Shown one piece after another: positions 53,060 to 61,397 of a stretch of DNA of 64,000 nucleotides. Origin of the DNA: Caulobacter sp. Root343 (lineage in GTDB: Bacteria; Pseudomonadota; Alphaproteobacteria; Caulobacterales; Caulobacteraceae); assembly GCF_001425745.1 (NCBI RefSeq), contig NZ_LMDF01000005.1:294829-358828 (forward strand). The letters are read 5' to 3'. The number at the start of each line of letters is the position of its first letter. The stretch's first letter is position 1. Position numbers and translations under genes: made by a program. The notes beneath the pieces are model-generated. The model saw only the letters and a list, made by a program, of their open reading frames with translations, was not told the origin of the DNA and did not search any database.

Positions 53060-53155
53060 ATGGACTTTCTCCTTCGAGCCACCCTGCTCAGCCTCGTGTT
53101 CGCCGCCGCCGCGTACGGCGTGTTCTGGCTGTCCATGCGAAGCGACCGCCGCTGA
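53060..53155 (+). CDS. 31-residue single-helix membrane micro-protein
   Basis: MDFLLRATLLSLVFAAAAYG starts a single hydrophobic helix followed by a basic end (SMRSDRR). The ATG comes immediately after the stop of the previous gene, with GGAGG at 53050-53054 as ribosome-binding site. Its TGA stop overlaps the most likely (CTG) start of the spsF-like gene. It may be a leader that delivers ribosomes to the next gene or a real micro-protein of the envelope. Confidence 0.5.
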   Translation: MDFLLRATLLSLVFAAAAYGVFWLSMRSDRR

Positions 53156-53865
53156 TCCTCGCCATTCTTCAGGCCCGCATGAGCTCCACCCGCCTGCCGG
53201 GCAAGGTGCTGATGCCGATCGTGCGGCAACCGATGATCGTGCGGCAGATCGAGCGCGTGGCCCGCGCCAAGCGCGTCGACAAGCTGGTGGTGGCCACCTC
53301 CGACCGCCCCGAGGACGACGCCATCGAGGCCGCCGTGCGCCGCGAGGGGATCACCGTGTTCCGGGGTTCGCTGGACGACGTCCAGCGGCGCTTCATCGGA
53401 GCCTTGGACGCCCACCCGGCCGAGCATGTGGTGCGGCTGACCGCCGACTGCCCGCTGGCCGATCCCGACCTGATCGATGCGACCCTCACGCTCTGTCTCT
53501 CGAAGGGCGCCGACTACGCCAGCAACACGCCCGAGGGCCACGCCCACCCCAAGGGCACGGACGTCGAGGTGATGACCGCCGCCGCCCTGCGTAGCGCCGC
53601 CGCCGACCCGACGCCGGAAGCCCGAGAGCACGTCACCTGGGACCTGAGACGCCGGCCCGACCGTTGGAAATGCGCCTGGCTGCCGTGCTTCCCTGACCAG
53701 GGCGCGGTGCGCTGGACCGTGGACCGGCCCGACGACTACGCCTTCGTGGCGAGCGTCTATGACGCTCTCTATCCGAAGAACCGGGCCTTCACCTCGGATG
53801 ATGTGAGGGCCTTCGTGCGCGGCCGCCCCGACCTGGCCGACTACGGCGGTGATCGGCGCGCATGA
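53152..53865 (+). CDS. SpsF-like cytidylyltransferase family protein
   Basis: A protein of about 237 residues of the CTP_transf_3/SpsF family: ILAILQARMSSTRLPGKVLM, LVVATSDRPEDDAIEAAVRR, RGSLDDVQRRFIGALDAHPA and HVVRLTADCPLADPDLIDAT follow in the usual order. No ATG, GTG or TTG opens the conserved N-terminus; the only sensible codon is CTG 53152, overlapping the stop of the 31-residue frame, while ATG 53179 would cut into the substrate-binding loop. Such enzymes activate sugars with CMP or act in spore-coat or flagellar glycan synthesis. Overlap with pseG suggests a role with pseudaminic acid. Confidence 0.85.
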   Translation: MILAILQARMSSTRLPGKVLMPIVRQPMIVRQIERVARAKRVDKLVVATSDRPEDDAIEAAVRREGITVFRGSLDDVQRRFIGALDAHPAEHVVRLTADCPLADPDLIDATLTLCLSKGADYASNTPEGHAHPKGTDVEVMTAAALRSAAADPTPEAREHVTWDLRRRPDRWKCAWLPCFPDQGAVRWTVDRPDDYAFVASVYDALYPKNRAFTSDDVRAFVRGRPDLADYGGDRRA

Positions 53866-54842
53866 CCAAGATCCTGTTCATCTGCGCCGCGGGCGCCAGC
53901 GTCGGCGGCGGCCACGTGATGCGCTCCTTGACCTTGGCCCACGCCCTGGCCGAACGCGGCGCGGCCTGCGCGTTCAAGACGACGCTCGAGGTCGCCAAGG
54001 TCCTCGACGCCTTCGCCCCGGACATGGCCCGCGCAGACAGCGACGAGGGTTTCGACGCCGTGGTGTTCGACAGCTACGCCCTCGCCGCCGACGACCACCG
54101 CGCCCTCGCCAAGGGCCGTCCCGCCCTGGTCATCGACGACCTGGCCGACCGCCCGCTGGCCGCCGACCTGGTGCTGGACTCCGGTCCGGCGCGACGGGCG
54201 GAGGACTATGCTGGCCTGGTCGCGCCCGAGACGCGACTGCTGCTCGGCCCCGCCTACGCGCCCGTGCGGCCGGCCTTCGCGGCCCTGCGCGAGGACGCCC
54301 TGGGGCGACGGGCCGGAACGCCGCCCGTGCGGCGGATCCTGGTGTCGCTGGGCCTGACCGACGTCGGCGGGATCACCGGACGGGTGGCCGCCCTGCTGCG
54401 GCCGATCGTCGGCGACGTCGCCCTCGACCTGGTGGTGGGCGGCGGCGCGCCCAGCCTGCCGACGTTGTGGGCCTTGGCGGCCGAGGACCCGCGCCTGGAG
54501 CTTCACGTCGACACCCAGCATATGCCCGGCCTGCTGCTGGAGGCCGACCTGGCGATCGGGGCCGGCGGCTCCACGACCTGGGAGCGCTGCGTCCTGGCCC
54601 TGCCGACCCTGACCCTGATCCTGGCCAACAACCAGGTCGCCGCCGCCCGGGCGCTGGAAGCGGCGGGCGTGACACCATGCCTGGACGTCGCCGCGCCGGA
54701 CTTCGACACCGCGTTCGGGAAGGCGGTCGAGGGCCTGCTGGCGGACGAGCGCCGGCGCGCGGCCCTGTCGGCGGCCAGCACGAAGGTCTGCGACGGCCTG
54801 GGAGCCGATCGCGCGGCGGACGCGTTCCTGGCCCTGGTCTAG
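53862..54842 (+). CDS. pseG: UDP-2,4-diacetamido-2,4,6-trideoxy-beta-L-altropyranose hydrolase-like (PseG)
   Basis: A 326-residue GT-B-fold hydrolase. It starts KILFICAAGASVGGGHVMRS, the nucleotide-sugar-binding Gly loop with the catalytic-type His of GGGH. Further on are VVFDSYALAADDHRALAK, RRILVSLGLTDVGGITGRVA and ADLAIGAGGSTTWERCVLAL. PseG removes UDP in the fourth step of pseudaminic-acid synthesis. The ATG overlaps the spsF-like stop by four bases. With pseI nearby it supports a pseudaminic-acid pathway, which in Caulobacter decorates flagellins. Confidence 0.85.
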   Translation: MTKILFICAAGASVGGGHVMRSLTLAHALAERGAACAFKTTLEVAKVLDAFAPDMARADSDEGFDAVVFDSYALAADDHRALAKGRPALVIDDLADRPLAADLVLDSGPARRAEDYAGLVAPETRLLLGPAYAPVRPAFAALREDALGRRAGTPPVRRILVSLGLTDVGGITGRVAALLRPIVGDVALDLVVGGGAPSLPTLWALAAEDPRLELHVDTQHMPGLLLEADLAIGAGGSTTWERCVLALPTLTLILANNQVAAARALEAAGVTPCLDVAAPDFDTAFGKAVEGLLADERRRAALSAASTKVCDGLGADRAADAFLALV

Positions 54843-54875
54843 GGCCAATCGACGTTCATCCAGGCAAATTCCACT

Positions 54876-55016
54876 GCCTTCCTGGGCCTTGTGCCCAGGA
54901 CCCATGCTTGAGGCAGGTGTGGACTTTCTGGGTCCGCGCGGTGGAAGGGCCGTTAACTCAGCCTCAATTCCGTTGAAGCTGAACCCTGGGTCCTGGGCAC
55001 AAGGCCCAGGAAGGCG
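54876..55016. repeat. paired palindromic repeat, family F copy 2
   Basis: GCCTTCCTGGGCC ttgtGCCCAGGACCC at the left is mirrored by GGGTCCTGGGC acaaGGCCCAGGAAGGC at the right. Compared with copy 1 at 42981 the stem bases differ but the pairing is kept. It fills much of the 285-base gap between pseG and the SDR gene. Confidence 0.7.
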
Positions 55017-55127
55017 GGTGAATTCAATTCGTGGCGAATGCCGACGGACACCAGCCCTCCCGTCGAAAGCTCTAGCGAACGCCGTTCACTTACCGCATCC
55101 TGGCCGCGAACAACGGGAGGGCGGAAC

Positions 55128-55988
55128 ATGGCGCGGGCGAAATCCGTGGTGGTCACGGGCGTGTCCACCGGCATCGGCTGGGGCGCGGTCAAGGTGCTCA
55201 CCGCCCAGGGCTTCCACGTGTTCGGCAGCGTGCGCAAACAGGCCGACGCCGACCGCCTCTCGGCCGAGTTCGGCGCGGCGTTCACGCCGCTGCTGTTCGA
55301 CGTCACCGACGAGGCCGCCGTCCGCGCGGGCGCCCGACAGGTCGAGGCGGCGCTGCAAGGCCAGACCCTGGCGGGCCTGGTCAACAACGCCGGGATCGCG
55401 GTGGCCGGACCGCTGCTCTACCTGTCGATCGACGACTGGCGCCAGCAGCTGGAGGTCAATCTGACCGGGGTGGTGATCGCCACCCAGGCCTTCGCGCCCC
55501 TGCTGGGGGCGGGCGGCGCGGCGGTGAAGGACCCGGGCCGGATCGTCAACATCTCCTCGGTCGGCGGCCGCAACGCCAACCCGTTCATGGCCCCCTACTG
55601 CACCACCAAGTTCGGGTTGGAGGGCCTGTCGGAATCCCTGCGCCGCGAGATGCTGCCGTTCGGGGTCGAGGTGGTGGTGGTCGCGCCGGGCGCGGTGGCC
55701 ACGCCGATCTGGGACAAGGCCGACCAGATCGACACCGCCCGCTACGCCAACACCCCCTACGCCACCGCCCTCGACCGGCTGCGCGCCTACATGCTGCAGA
55801 TCGGCAAGGCCGGCCTGCCGCCCGAGGCGATCGGCGAAGCGATCCACACCGCCCTGACCGCGCCGCGTCCCAAGGTCCGCTACGTCGTCTCGCCCTCGCC
55901 GATGCAGGTGCTGATGACCGAGATCCTGCCCAAACGAACCCTGGACCGGATCACCGGCAAGCGGCTGGGTCTGCTGCCGGAAGGGTAG
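55128..55988 (+). CDS. short-chain dehydrogenase/reductase
   Basis: A 286-residue classical SDR. The NAD(P)-binding motif is VVVTGVSTGIGWGAVKVLTA (TGxxxGxG), with LVNNAGIAVAGPLLYLS (NNAG), IVNISSVGGRNANPFMAPYC and the catalytic YCTTK (Y-x3-K). GGGAGGGCGG precedes the ATG. The substrate is not evident. It lies between pseG and the DUF418 gene, and might act on a sugar, steroid or retinoid-like compound; SDRs near glycan genes often reduce keto-sugars. Confidence 0.93.
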   Translation: MARAKSVVVTGVSTGIGWGAVKVLTAQGFHVFGSVRKQADADRLSAEFGAAFTPLLFDVTDEAAVRAGARQVEAALQGQTLAGLVNNAGIAVAGPLLYLSIDDWRQQLEVNLTGVVIATQAFAPLLGAGGAAVKDPGRIVNISSVGGRNANPFMAPYCTTKFGLEGLSESLRREMLPFGVEVVVVAPGAVATPIWDKADQIDTARYANTPYATALDRLRAYMLQIGKAGLPPEAIGEAIHTALTAPRPKVRYVVSPSPMQVLMTEILPKRTLDRITGKRLGLLPEG

Positions 55989-56051
55989 ATTTAGTGTTGT
56001 AATTCCACCCAAGCCAGCCCAGCATCGCCGGGGTTGGCCGAGGGGGAATCA

Positions 56052-57251
56052 ATGCCGAAGGAACGGATCGTCCTGCTGGACGCGCTGCGGGGTCTGGCGA
56101 CCCTGGGCATCCTGCTCTGCAACATCCCGCTGGCCTTCATGCCGGAGGGCGTCGCCGAGAGCGTGCCGTTGTGGCCGCTGGGCCAGTCGCCGGCCAGCCT
56201 GGCGGTCTGGTGGATCACCCAGGTGTTCTTCCAGCAGAAGTTCTACACCCTGTTCGGCATGCTGTTCGGAGCCTCGATCCTGCTGATCGGCGGCGAAGGC
56301 GGCGACCGTGCACGCACCACGATGATCACCAAGCGCCTGCTGGCCTTGCTGGTGATCGGCTTCCTGCACGGCCTGTTCCTCTGGCAGGGCGACGTCCTGT
56401 CCTACTACGCCCTGATCGGCCTGGTCGTGCTGCTGGCGCGGAGCTGGCCGCCGAAGTGGCTGCTGACGGCGGGGATCGTGCTGCACCTGGTCGTCAACGG
56501 GCGGAAGCTGTGGCGGTCGCTCGGCCGCGCCGCGACCTTCGACAAGCCGATGCCGCCGGAGATGCTGGCCCGCATCACCAAGGAAACCCGGGAGCAGACC
56601 GCCGCCTATTCCGGCGACTTCGCCAGCTCCCTGGCCCAGAACGCCCATGGCTACTGGGACTTCTTCGTCGGCTCGTGGAAATGGTTTCCGACCTGGCCGC
56701 TGATCGTGGTGGCCCTGATGCTGATGGGCATGGGCCTCTTCAAGATCGGCTGGCTGAAGGGTCAGGCCTCGCCAGCCGTGCACAAGGCCCTGGTGGCGAT
56801 CGGCGCCTCGGCGATGGTGCTGGTCGCCGCCGTCGAGAGCCTCTACCTGGCGGTCCCCTCGCACCCGATGCTGCTGGGCGGTCTGGCCTATTGGATGCAG
56901 AGCATCACCGCTCCGGCCGTCAGCCTCGGCTATCTGGGCCTGCTGGCCCTGGCGGCGAACGCCAGGGTCTGGCGGGCGATCCCGGCCGTGCTGGCCCCCG
57001 TCGGCCAGATGGCCTTCACCAACTATCTGATGCAGTCGGTGATCATGACCGTGCTGTCCTACGGCGGCCGAGGTCCGGTGCTGTACGGAAAGCTGGACCG
57101 TCCGGCCTTGGCCGGGATCGTCGTCGTCACCTGGATCGTCCAGATCCTCTGGTCCCGCTGGTGGCTGAAGCGCTTCACCATGGGCCCGCTGGAATGGGTC
57201 TGGCGGCTGGCCTATCGCGGGCGGACGCCGCTGCGGATAGGCAAAGCCTAA
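56052..57251 (+). CDS. DUF418 family membrane protein (YeiB-like)
   Basis: A 399-residue inner-membrane protein with about nine helices. It starts RIVLLDALRGLATLGILLCN, the D-x-x-R-G-x-A motif of DUF418 and acyltransferase-3-like proteins. Next come WWITQVFFQQKFYTLFGMLF, GFLHGLFLWQGDVLSYYALI, and near the end MAFTNYLMQSVIMTVLSYGG and LEWVWRLAYRGRTPLR, as in the DUF418 C-terminus. It may move or transfer an acyl or other group across the membrane. The stop overlaps the convergent pseI gene by four bases. Confidence 0.9.
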   Translation: MPKERIVLLDALRGLATLGILLCNIPLAFMPEGVAESVPLWPLGQSPASLAVWWITQVFFQQKFYTLFGMLFGASILLIGGEGGDRARTTMITKRLLALLVIGFLHGLFLWQGDVLSYYALIGLVVLLARSWPPKWLLTAGIVLHLVVNGRKLWRSLGRAATFDKPMPPEMLARITKETREQTAAYSGDFASSLAQNAHGYWDFFVGSWKWFPTWPLIVVALMLMGMGLFKIGWLKGQASPAVHKALVAIGASAMVLVAAVESLYLAVPSHPMLLGGLAYWMQSITAPAVSLGYLGLLALAANARVWRAIPAVLAPVGQMAFTNYLMQSVIMTVLSYGGRGPVLYGKLDRPALAGIVVVTWIVQILWSRWWLKRFTMGPLEWVWRLAYRGRTPLRIGKA

Positions 57252-58300
57252 CCCACCATCGACCAGTCCAGCGGCTCGCCGCGCGCGATGTCGCGGGTGG
57301 CGGTCTTGCCCAGGACGTTGTCCAGCTCGGCGGGCGGCAGGCCGTTGCCGGGGCGGACCGAGCGGATGTTGGCGCGGGTCAGGGGCTGGCCGGCCTTGAC
57401 GTCGGCGGTGACGTACAGCGAGCGGCGGAACAGCAAGGAGCCCTGCTCGGCGCCCAGCACGTCGTAATGCGCCGCGCCCAGGGCGGCCCAGGCGTTCTTC
57501 GTATCGTCGACCAGGGCCTTGAACTCGGTCGGCTCCAGGCTGAAGGCCGCGTCCGGACCGCCGTCGGCGCGGGCCAGGGTGAAGTGCTTCTCGACGCAGC
57601 AGGCCCCCAGGGTCACCGCCGCCACAGAGGCGGCCGTGCCCGGCGTGTGGTCCGACAGGCCGATCGGGCAGCCGAAGCGGGCGGCCATGTCCGGGACCGT
57701 GCGGACGTTCGCGTCGGCGAAGGTGGCCGGGTAGCTCGACACGCAGTGCAGCAACAGCACGCCCGCCGCGCCTGCGCCCAGTGCCGTGTCGAGGGCCGTC
57801 TGCATCTCCTGCAGATTGGCCATGCCCGTCGAGATGATCAGCGGCTTGCCCTTGGACGCGGCGTACTTGATCAGCGGCAGGTCGACGGCCTCGAACGAGG
57901 CGATCTTGAAGGCCGGGGCGCCCAGGCTGTCCAGCAGGTCGACGGCGGTCTCGTCGAACGGACTGGAGAAGATCGTCACGCCGCGCTGGCGGGCCCGCTC
58001 GAAGATGGCCGCGTGCCACTCGAACGGGGTCTGGGCCTCCTGGTAGAGCTCGTACAGGGTGCGCCCGTCCCACAGGCCGCCGTGGATCCTGAACTCCGGC
58101 CGGTCGACGTCCAGCGTGATGGTGTCGGCGGTGTAGGTCTGGATCTTGATGGCGTCGCAGCCGGTCTCGGCGGCGGCGTCGACCATCTGGAGGCAACGGT
58201 CCAGGCTGCCGTTGTGGTTGCCCGACAGCTCGCAGATCACATAGGGCGAGAAGTCAGCGCCGATCTTGCGGCCGGCGATGTCGATGAAGGGGGCGGACAT
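57248..58300 (-). CDS. pseI: pseudaminic acid synthase (NeuB family)
   Basis: PseI condenses 2,4-diacetamido-2,4,6-trideoxy-altrose with phosphoenolpyruvate to pseudaminic acid, the step after PseG. The 350-residue protein has the NeuB TIM barrel: YVICELSGNHNGSLDRCLQM, DAIKIQTYTADTITLDVD, FSSPFDETAVDLLDSLGAPA, FKIASFEAVDLPLIKYAASK and GLSDHTPGTAASVAAVTLGA. The C-terminal SAF domain (SLYVTADVKAGQPLTRANIR ... RDIARGEPLDW) follows. GNHNG and the length resemble PseI more than sialic-acid synthase. It is divergent from trxB by 120 bases. Confidence 0.9.
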   Translation of the reverse strand: MSAPFIDIAGRKIGADFSPYVICELSGNHNGSLDRCLQMVDAAAETGCDAIKIQTYTADTITLDVDRPEFRIHGGLWDGRTLYELYQEAQTPFEWHAAIFERARQRGVTIFSSPFDETAVDLLDSLGAPAFKIASFEAVDLPLIKYAASKGKPLIISTGMANLQEMQTALDTALGAGAAGVLLLHCVSSYPATFADANVRTVPDMAARFGCPIGLSDHTPGTAASVAAVTLGACCVEKHFTLARADGGPDAAFSLEPTEFKALVDDTKNAWAALGAAHYDVLGAEQGSLLFRRSLYVTADVKAGQPLTRANIRSVRPGNGLPPAELDNVLGKTATRDIARGEPLDWSMVG

Positions 58301-58420
58301 GACGGAGGACCCGGAAACGTGGTTGCCGCCAGTTTAACCGATCAAAAGTGGATGAGGCGTCAATCGATCTGGGGGCGCCTTCGAGTAGCGCGGACGCGGA
58401 ATCGCGCCTAGATATCCGCC

Positions 58421-59428
58421 ATGTCCACGACCGCTCCCCGCCACACCCGCTGCCTGATCATCGGTTCGGGCCCCGCCGGCTACACCGCCGCCATCTATGC
58501 CGCCCGCGCGCTGCTCAAGCCCGTGCTGATCGCCGGCATCCAGCCCGGCGGCCAGCTGACCATCACGACCGACGTCGAGAACTATCCCGGCTTCGCCGAC
58601 GTGATCCAGGGCCCCTGGCTGATGGACCAGATGCGCGCCCAGGCCGAGCATGTCGGCACCGAGTTCGTCGGCGACATCGTCACCTCGGTCGACCTGTCCA
58701 AGCGCCCGTTCGCGGTCAAGACCGACAGCGGCCAGGACTGGATCGCCGAGACGATCATCATCGCCACCGGCGCCCAGGCCAAATGGCTGGGCCTGGAGAG
58801 CGAGAGCCGGTTCCAGGGCTTCGGCGTCAGCGCCTGCGCCACCTGCGACGGCTTCTTCTATCGCAATAAAGAGGTGATCGTGGTCGGCGGCGGCAACACG
58901 GCCGTCGAGGAGGCCCTGTTCCTGACCAGCTTCGCCAGCAAGGTCACCCTGGTCCACCGCAAGGACGAGCTGCGGGCCGAGAAGATCCTGCAGGAGCGCC
59001 TGCTGGCCCATCCGAAGATCGAGGTGGTCTGGGACAGCGTCATCGACGAGGTCCTGGGCCAGACCGATCCGATGGGCGTCACCGGCGCTCGCCTGAAGAA
59101 CATCAAGACCGGCGAGACCACCGAGCTTTCCGCCGACGGCGTGTTCGTCGCCATCGGCCACGCCCCGTCGTCGGAGCTGTTCGCCGGCCAGCTGGAAACC
59201 GGCCCCGGCGGCTATCTGAAGGTCAAGCCGGGCAGCGCCTCGACCGCCATCGAAGGCGTCTACGCCGCCGGCGACGTCACCGACGACGTCTATCGCCAGG
59301 CGGTCACCGCGGCCGGCATGGGCTGCATGGCGGCGCTGGAAGCGGTGCGCTTCCTGGCCGAGGAAGACCACAAGGCCGCCCACCACCCGATCAGCCACGC
59401 CGAAGCGAACAAGATCGGAGTTTGGTGA
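58421..59428 (+). CDS. trxB: thioredoxin reductase
   Basis: TrxB passes NADPH electrons through FAD and a disulfide to thioredoxin. The 335-residue protein has the FAD motif LIIGSGPAGYTAAIYAARA near residue 12, the redox pair Cys139-Cys142 in SACATCDGFF, the NADPH motif VIVVGGGNTAVEEALFL, and the second FAD motif EGVYAAGDVTDDVYRQAVTA. It opens with MSTTAPRHTR. The length is slightly above the usual 315-320 because of the extended N-terminus. Confidence 0.96.
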   Translation: MSTTAPRHTRCLIIGSGPAGYTAAIYAARALLKPVLIAGIQPGGQLTITTDVENYPGFADVIQGPWLMDQMRAQAEHVGTEFVGDIVTSVDLSKRPFAVKTDSGQDWIAETIIIATGAQAKWLGLESESRFQGFGVSACATCDGFFYRNKEVIVVGGGNTAVEEALFLTSFASKVTLVHRKDELRAEKILQERLLAHPKIEVVWDSVIDEVLGQTDPMGVTGARLKNIKTGETTELSADGVFVAIGHAPSSELFAGQLETGPGGYLKVKPGSASTAIEGVYAAGDVTDDVYRQAVTAAGMGCMAALEAVRFLAEEDHKAAHHPISHAEANKIGVW

Positions 59429-59444
59429 GGGACTAGATTGCTCT

Positions 59445-59580
59445 TCTCCCCCTCTGGGGGAGGGGGACCGGCGAACGCCGGTGGAGGGGCCCTGAGCGGC
59501 GGCCAATGCATCACCGCTTCGCGGACCCCCTCCGTCTCGATGCGTATTCGCATCGATCCACCTCCCCCTAATGGGGAGGA
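59445..59580. repeat. paired palindromic repeat, family B copy 3
   Basis: CTCCCCC tctGGGGGAG, ACCGGC gaaCGCCGGT, CCGCttcGCGG, CGATGCG tattCGCATCG, CCTCCCC ctaatGGGGAGG. The fourth stem reads CGATGCG/CGCATCG, whereas copy 1 has CGCCGCG/CGCGGCG: paired changes that keep the hairpin. It lies in the convergent gap between trxB and the SleB-like gene. Confidence 0.8.
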
Positions 59581-59592
59581 GATCACCCGCCC

Positions 59593-60825
59593 CTAATTCA
59601 ACGGGTTCAGCAGACTCGGCGGCCGAGGCTTGGGTTTCGGCGGCGGGGGTGGCGGCGCGGCGGGAGCGGCGACCACGGCCGGCGGCGGTTCCGACACGGC
59701 TTCCAGCGCCTTGTTGATCTTGGCGATCTCGTCGGCCGTCGGGATCCGGCGACCCGCGACGGTGCCCTGGGCGGTGTAGCGCTCGCCGGTCGGGGAGTTG
59801 GGATCGGGCACGGCCACCAGCTTGGCGTCGGGCAAAACCAGGTTCGAGACCCCCAGCATCTGGGCCATCGCGCCCGTCGGAATAGGCGCTCCCGCGGGAG
59901 CATTCTGGGCGGCCAGGACCTCGGGCGGGGCGGCCTCCAGGGTGCGCGGGTCGGCGGCCATCAGGATCTCGGCCGAGACCGTCTCGTTGCCGGAATAGCG
60001 GCCGGTGAAGGCCTTCAGCGTCCCGGACGGGCCGGTCCAGCGATAGAAGATGTGCTGGCCGAACTGCTTCAGCTTGACCAGGGTCGGGGCCCAGTACGGG
60101 GCGACATAGTCGGCGTGGTAGTGGGTGGCCGTGCCCACCGGCTTGAACACGAAGCCGCTCAGCGCCCGCTTGGCCACGGCCTGGGCGTTGGCCCACAGGG
60201 CCGGCACCGGCACGCGGGCCAGCGAGCCGTCGCAGGCGAAGCTGAACTGGCAGCCGGTGGCGCGCGCCGCGCCTTCGTAGATCACGCCGCAGATCGACTT
60301 CGGATAGCCCGGATGACGCATCCGGTTGAGGACCGTCTGGGCCACGGCCATCTGGCCCTCGCCCGGCTCGAACCCGGCCTCGTAATAGACCGCTTGGGCC
60401 AGGCAGTTCAGCGCTCGGGCGCGGGCGTCGGCCGAGCCGGTCAGCACGAACGGCTTGGCCGGCTCCAGGTCGTCCTCGACCACGGGCCGTAGCGCGTTGA
60501 TGATCCGCGCCTCGTCGAAGTCGGGGACGCGGTCGCCGATGCGCGGAATGTCCTTGAGGTTGATCACCTCCCAGCCCTCGACGCGGCCCCAATAGTCCTT
60601 GTGCGGACGCGGGTCGTGGCGCCGGGCCAGGGCCAGCATGGCCGGGTTCATGTCGGCGACATAGTGCCGCAGGCCACGCTCGCTGAAGGTGGAGGTGATG
60701 CGCATCAGGCCGCCCTCGCGACCCGCGCCGGCCGGCACGTAATGGGTCGCGCACGCCGAAAGCCCGCCGACGGCCAGCACGGTCGCGGCGGCTTTCCAGG
60801 CCGGGTTCTTGGTCAGGGTCCCCAC
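59593..60825 (-). CDS. SleB-type cell-wall hydrolase lipoprotein
   Basis: A 410-residue lipoprotein with signal ATVLAVGGLSACATHYVPAG and the Cys near residue 25. The Hydrolase_2/SleB domain at residues about 130-260 has LNCLAQAVYYEAGFEPGEGQ with the catalytic-type Glu, MAVAQTVLNRMRHPGYPKSI, CGVIYEGAARATGCQFSFAC and HYHADYVAPYWAPTLVK. These enzymes act as lytic transglycosylases or amidases on peptidoglycan. A long C-terminal extension of 130 residues ends Pro-rich (PPPPPPKPKPRPPS), an unusual feature. It could trim the wall during growth or division. Confidence 0.9.
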   Translation of the reverse strand: MGTLTKNPAWKAAATVLAVGGLSACATHYVPAGAGREGGLMRITSTFSERGLRHYVADMNPAMLALARRHDPRPHKDYWGRVEGWEVINLKDIPRIGDRVPDFDEARIINALRPVVEDDLEPAKPFVLTGSADARARALNCLAQAVYYEAGFEPGEGQMAVAQTVLNRMRHPGYPKSICGVIYEGAARATGCQFSFACDGSLARVPVPALWANAQAVAKRALSGFVFKPVGTATHYHADYVAPYWAPTLVKLKQFGQHIFYRWTGPSGTLKAFTGRYSGNETVSAEILMAADPRTLEAAPPEVLAAQNAPAGAPIPTGAMAQMLGVSNLVLPDAKLVAVPDPNSPTGERYTAQGTVAGRRIPTADEIAKINKALEAVSEPPPAVVAAPAAPPPPPPKPKPRPPSLLNPLN

Positions 60826-60842
60826 CCTTCCCCCGGGCGCGA

Positions 60843-61322
60843 TTACTTGCTACCGAGGGTAGAGCGGATCATCCAGGCGTGTTTCTCGTGGGCCTGGAGG
60901 CGCTGGGTCAGAAGGTCGGCCGTGGCCTCGTCGCCAGCCTCGTCGGCGATCGGGAAGGCGTCGCGCAGGGTGCGGATAACCGTTTCGTTGTCGGCCTTCA
61001 GCTCGCTCAGCATGGCTTCCCATTCGTTCTCGGGATTGCCGTCCTTGATGCTGGAGAGGTTGCCGAAGGCGGCGTAGCCCTGCGGCGCCAGCTCGCCCAG
61101 AGCGCGAATGCGTTCGGCGATGTCGTCCAGCGCCGCCCACTCTTCCTGGTACTGGCCCTCGAGCAGCACGTGCAAGGATTGGAAGTTGGGGCCGCGAACA
61201 TTCCAGTGATAACCGTGCGTCTTCAGATAGAGCGCATAGCTATCGGCGAGCACCTTGTTCAGCGACGCGGCGATCTCGCCGCGTTGCTTGGCGGTCAGTC
61301 CAGTGTTGAGGGCGTCGGCCAT
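60843..61322 (-). CDS. dps: Dps family DNA-protection/ferritin-like protein
   Basis: A 159-residue four-helix ferritin-like protein. The ferroxidase ligands appear in YALYLKTHGYHWNVRGPNFQ, then LHVLLEGQYQEEWAALDDIA, then ERIRALGE, the His-x11-Asp-x3-Glu layout of Dps. TLRDAFPIADEAGDEATADL and HEKHAWMIRSTLG complete the bundle. Dps dodecamers oxidise and store iron and coat DNA in starvation. In alphaproteobacteria dps belongs to the EcfG stress regulon, which fits the sigma factor in this window. It is divergent from the hybrid kinase gene by 75 bases. Confidence 0.94.
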   Translation of the reverse strand: MADALNTGLTAKQRGEIAASLNKVLADSYALYLKTHGYHWNVRGPNFQSLHVLLEGQYQEEWAALDDIAERIRALGELAPQGYAAFGNLSSIKDGNPENEWEAMLSELKADNETVIRTLRDAFPIADEAGDEATADLLTQRLQAHEKHAWMIRSTLGSK

Positions 61323-61397
61323 CGGTGATCTCCCGTGTTGCGTGCTCTAGGTAAGCGTGTCCATGCTCTTGGCAAGACATCTTTGCGGGGAGCGGAG

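Noticed and set aside
52906-53151. An upstream extension of the spsF-like frame giving a longer protein
   Set aside because: The extension overlaps two small membrane-protein frames and encodes Arg/Ser/Gly-rich sequence with no relation to the family, so it is read-through.
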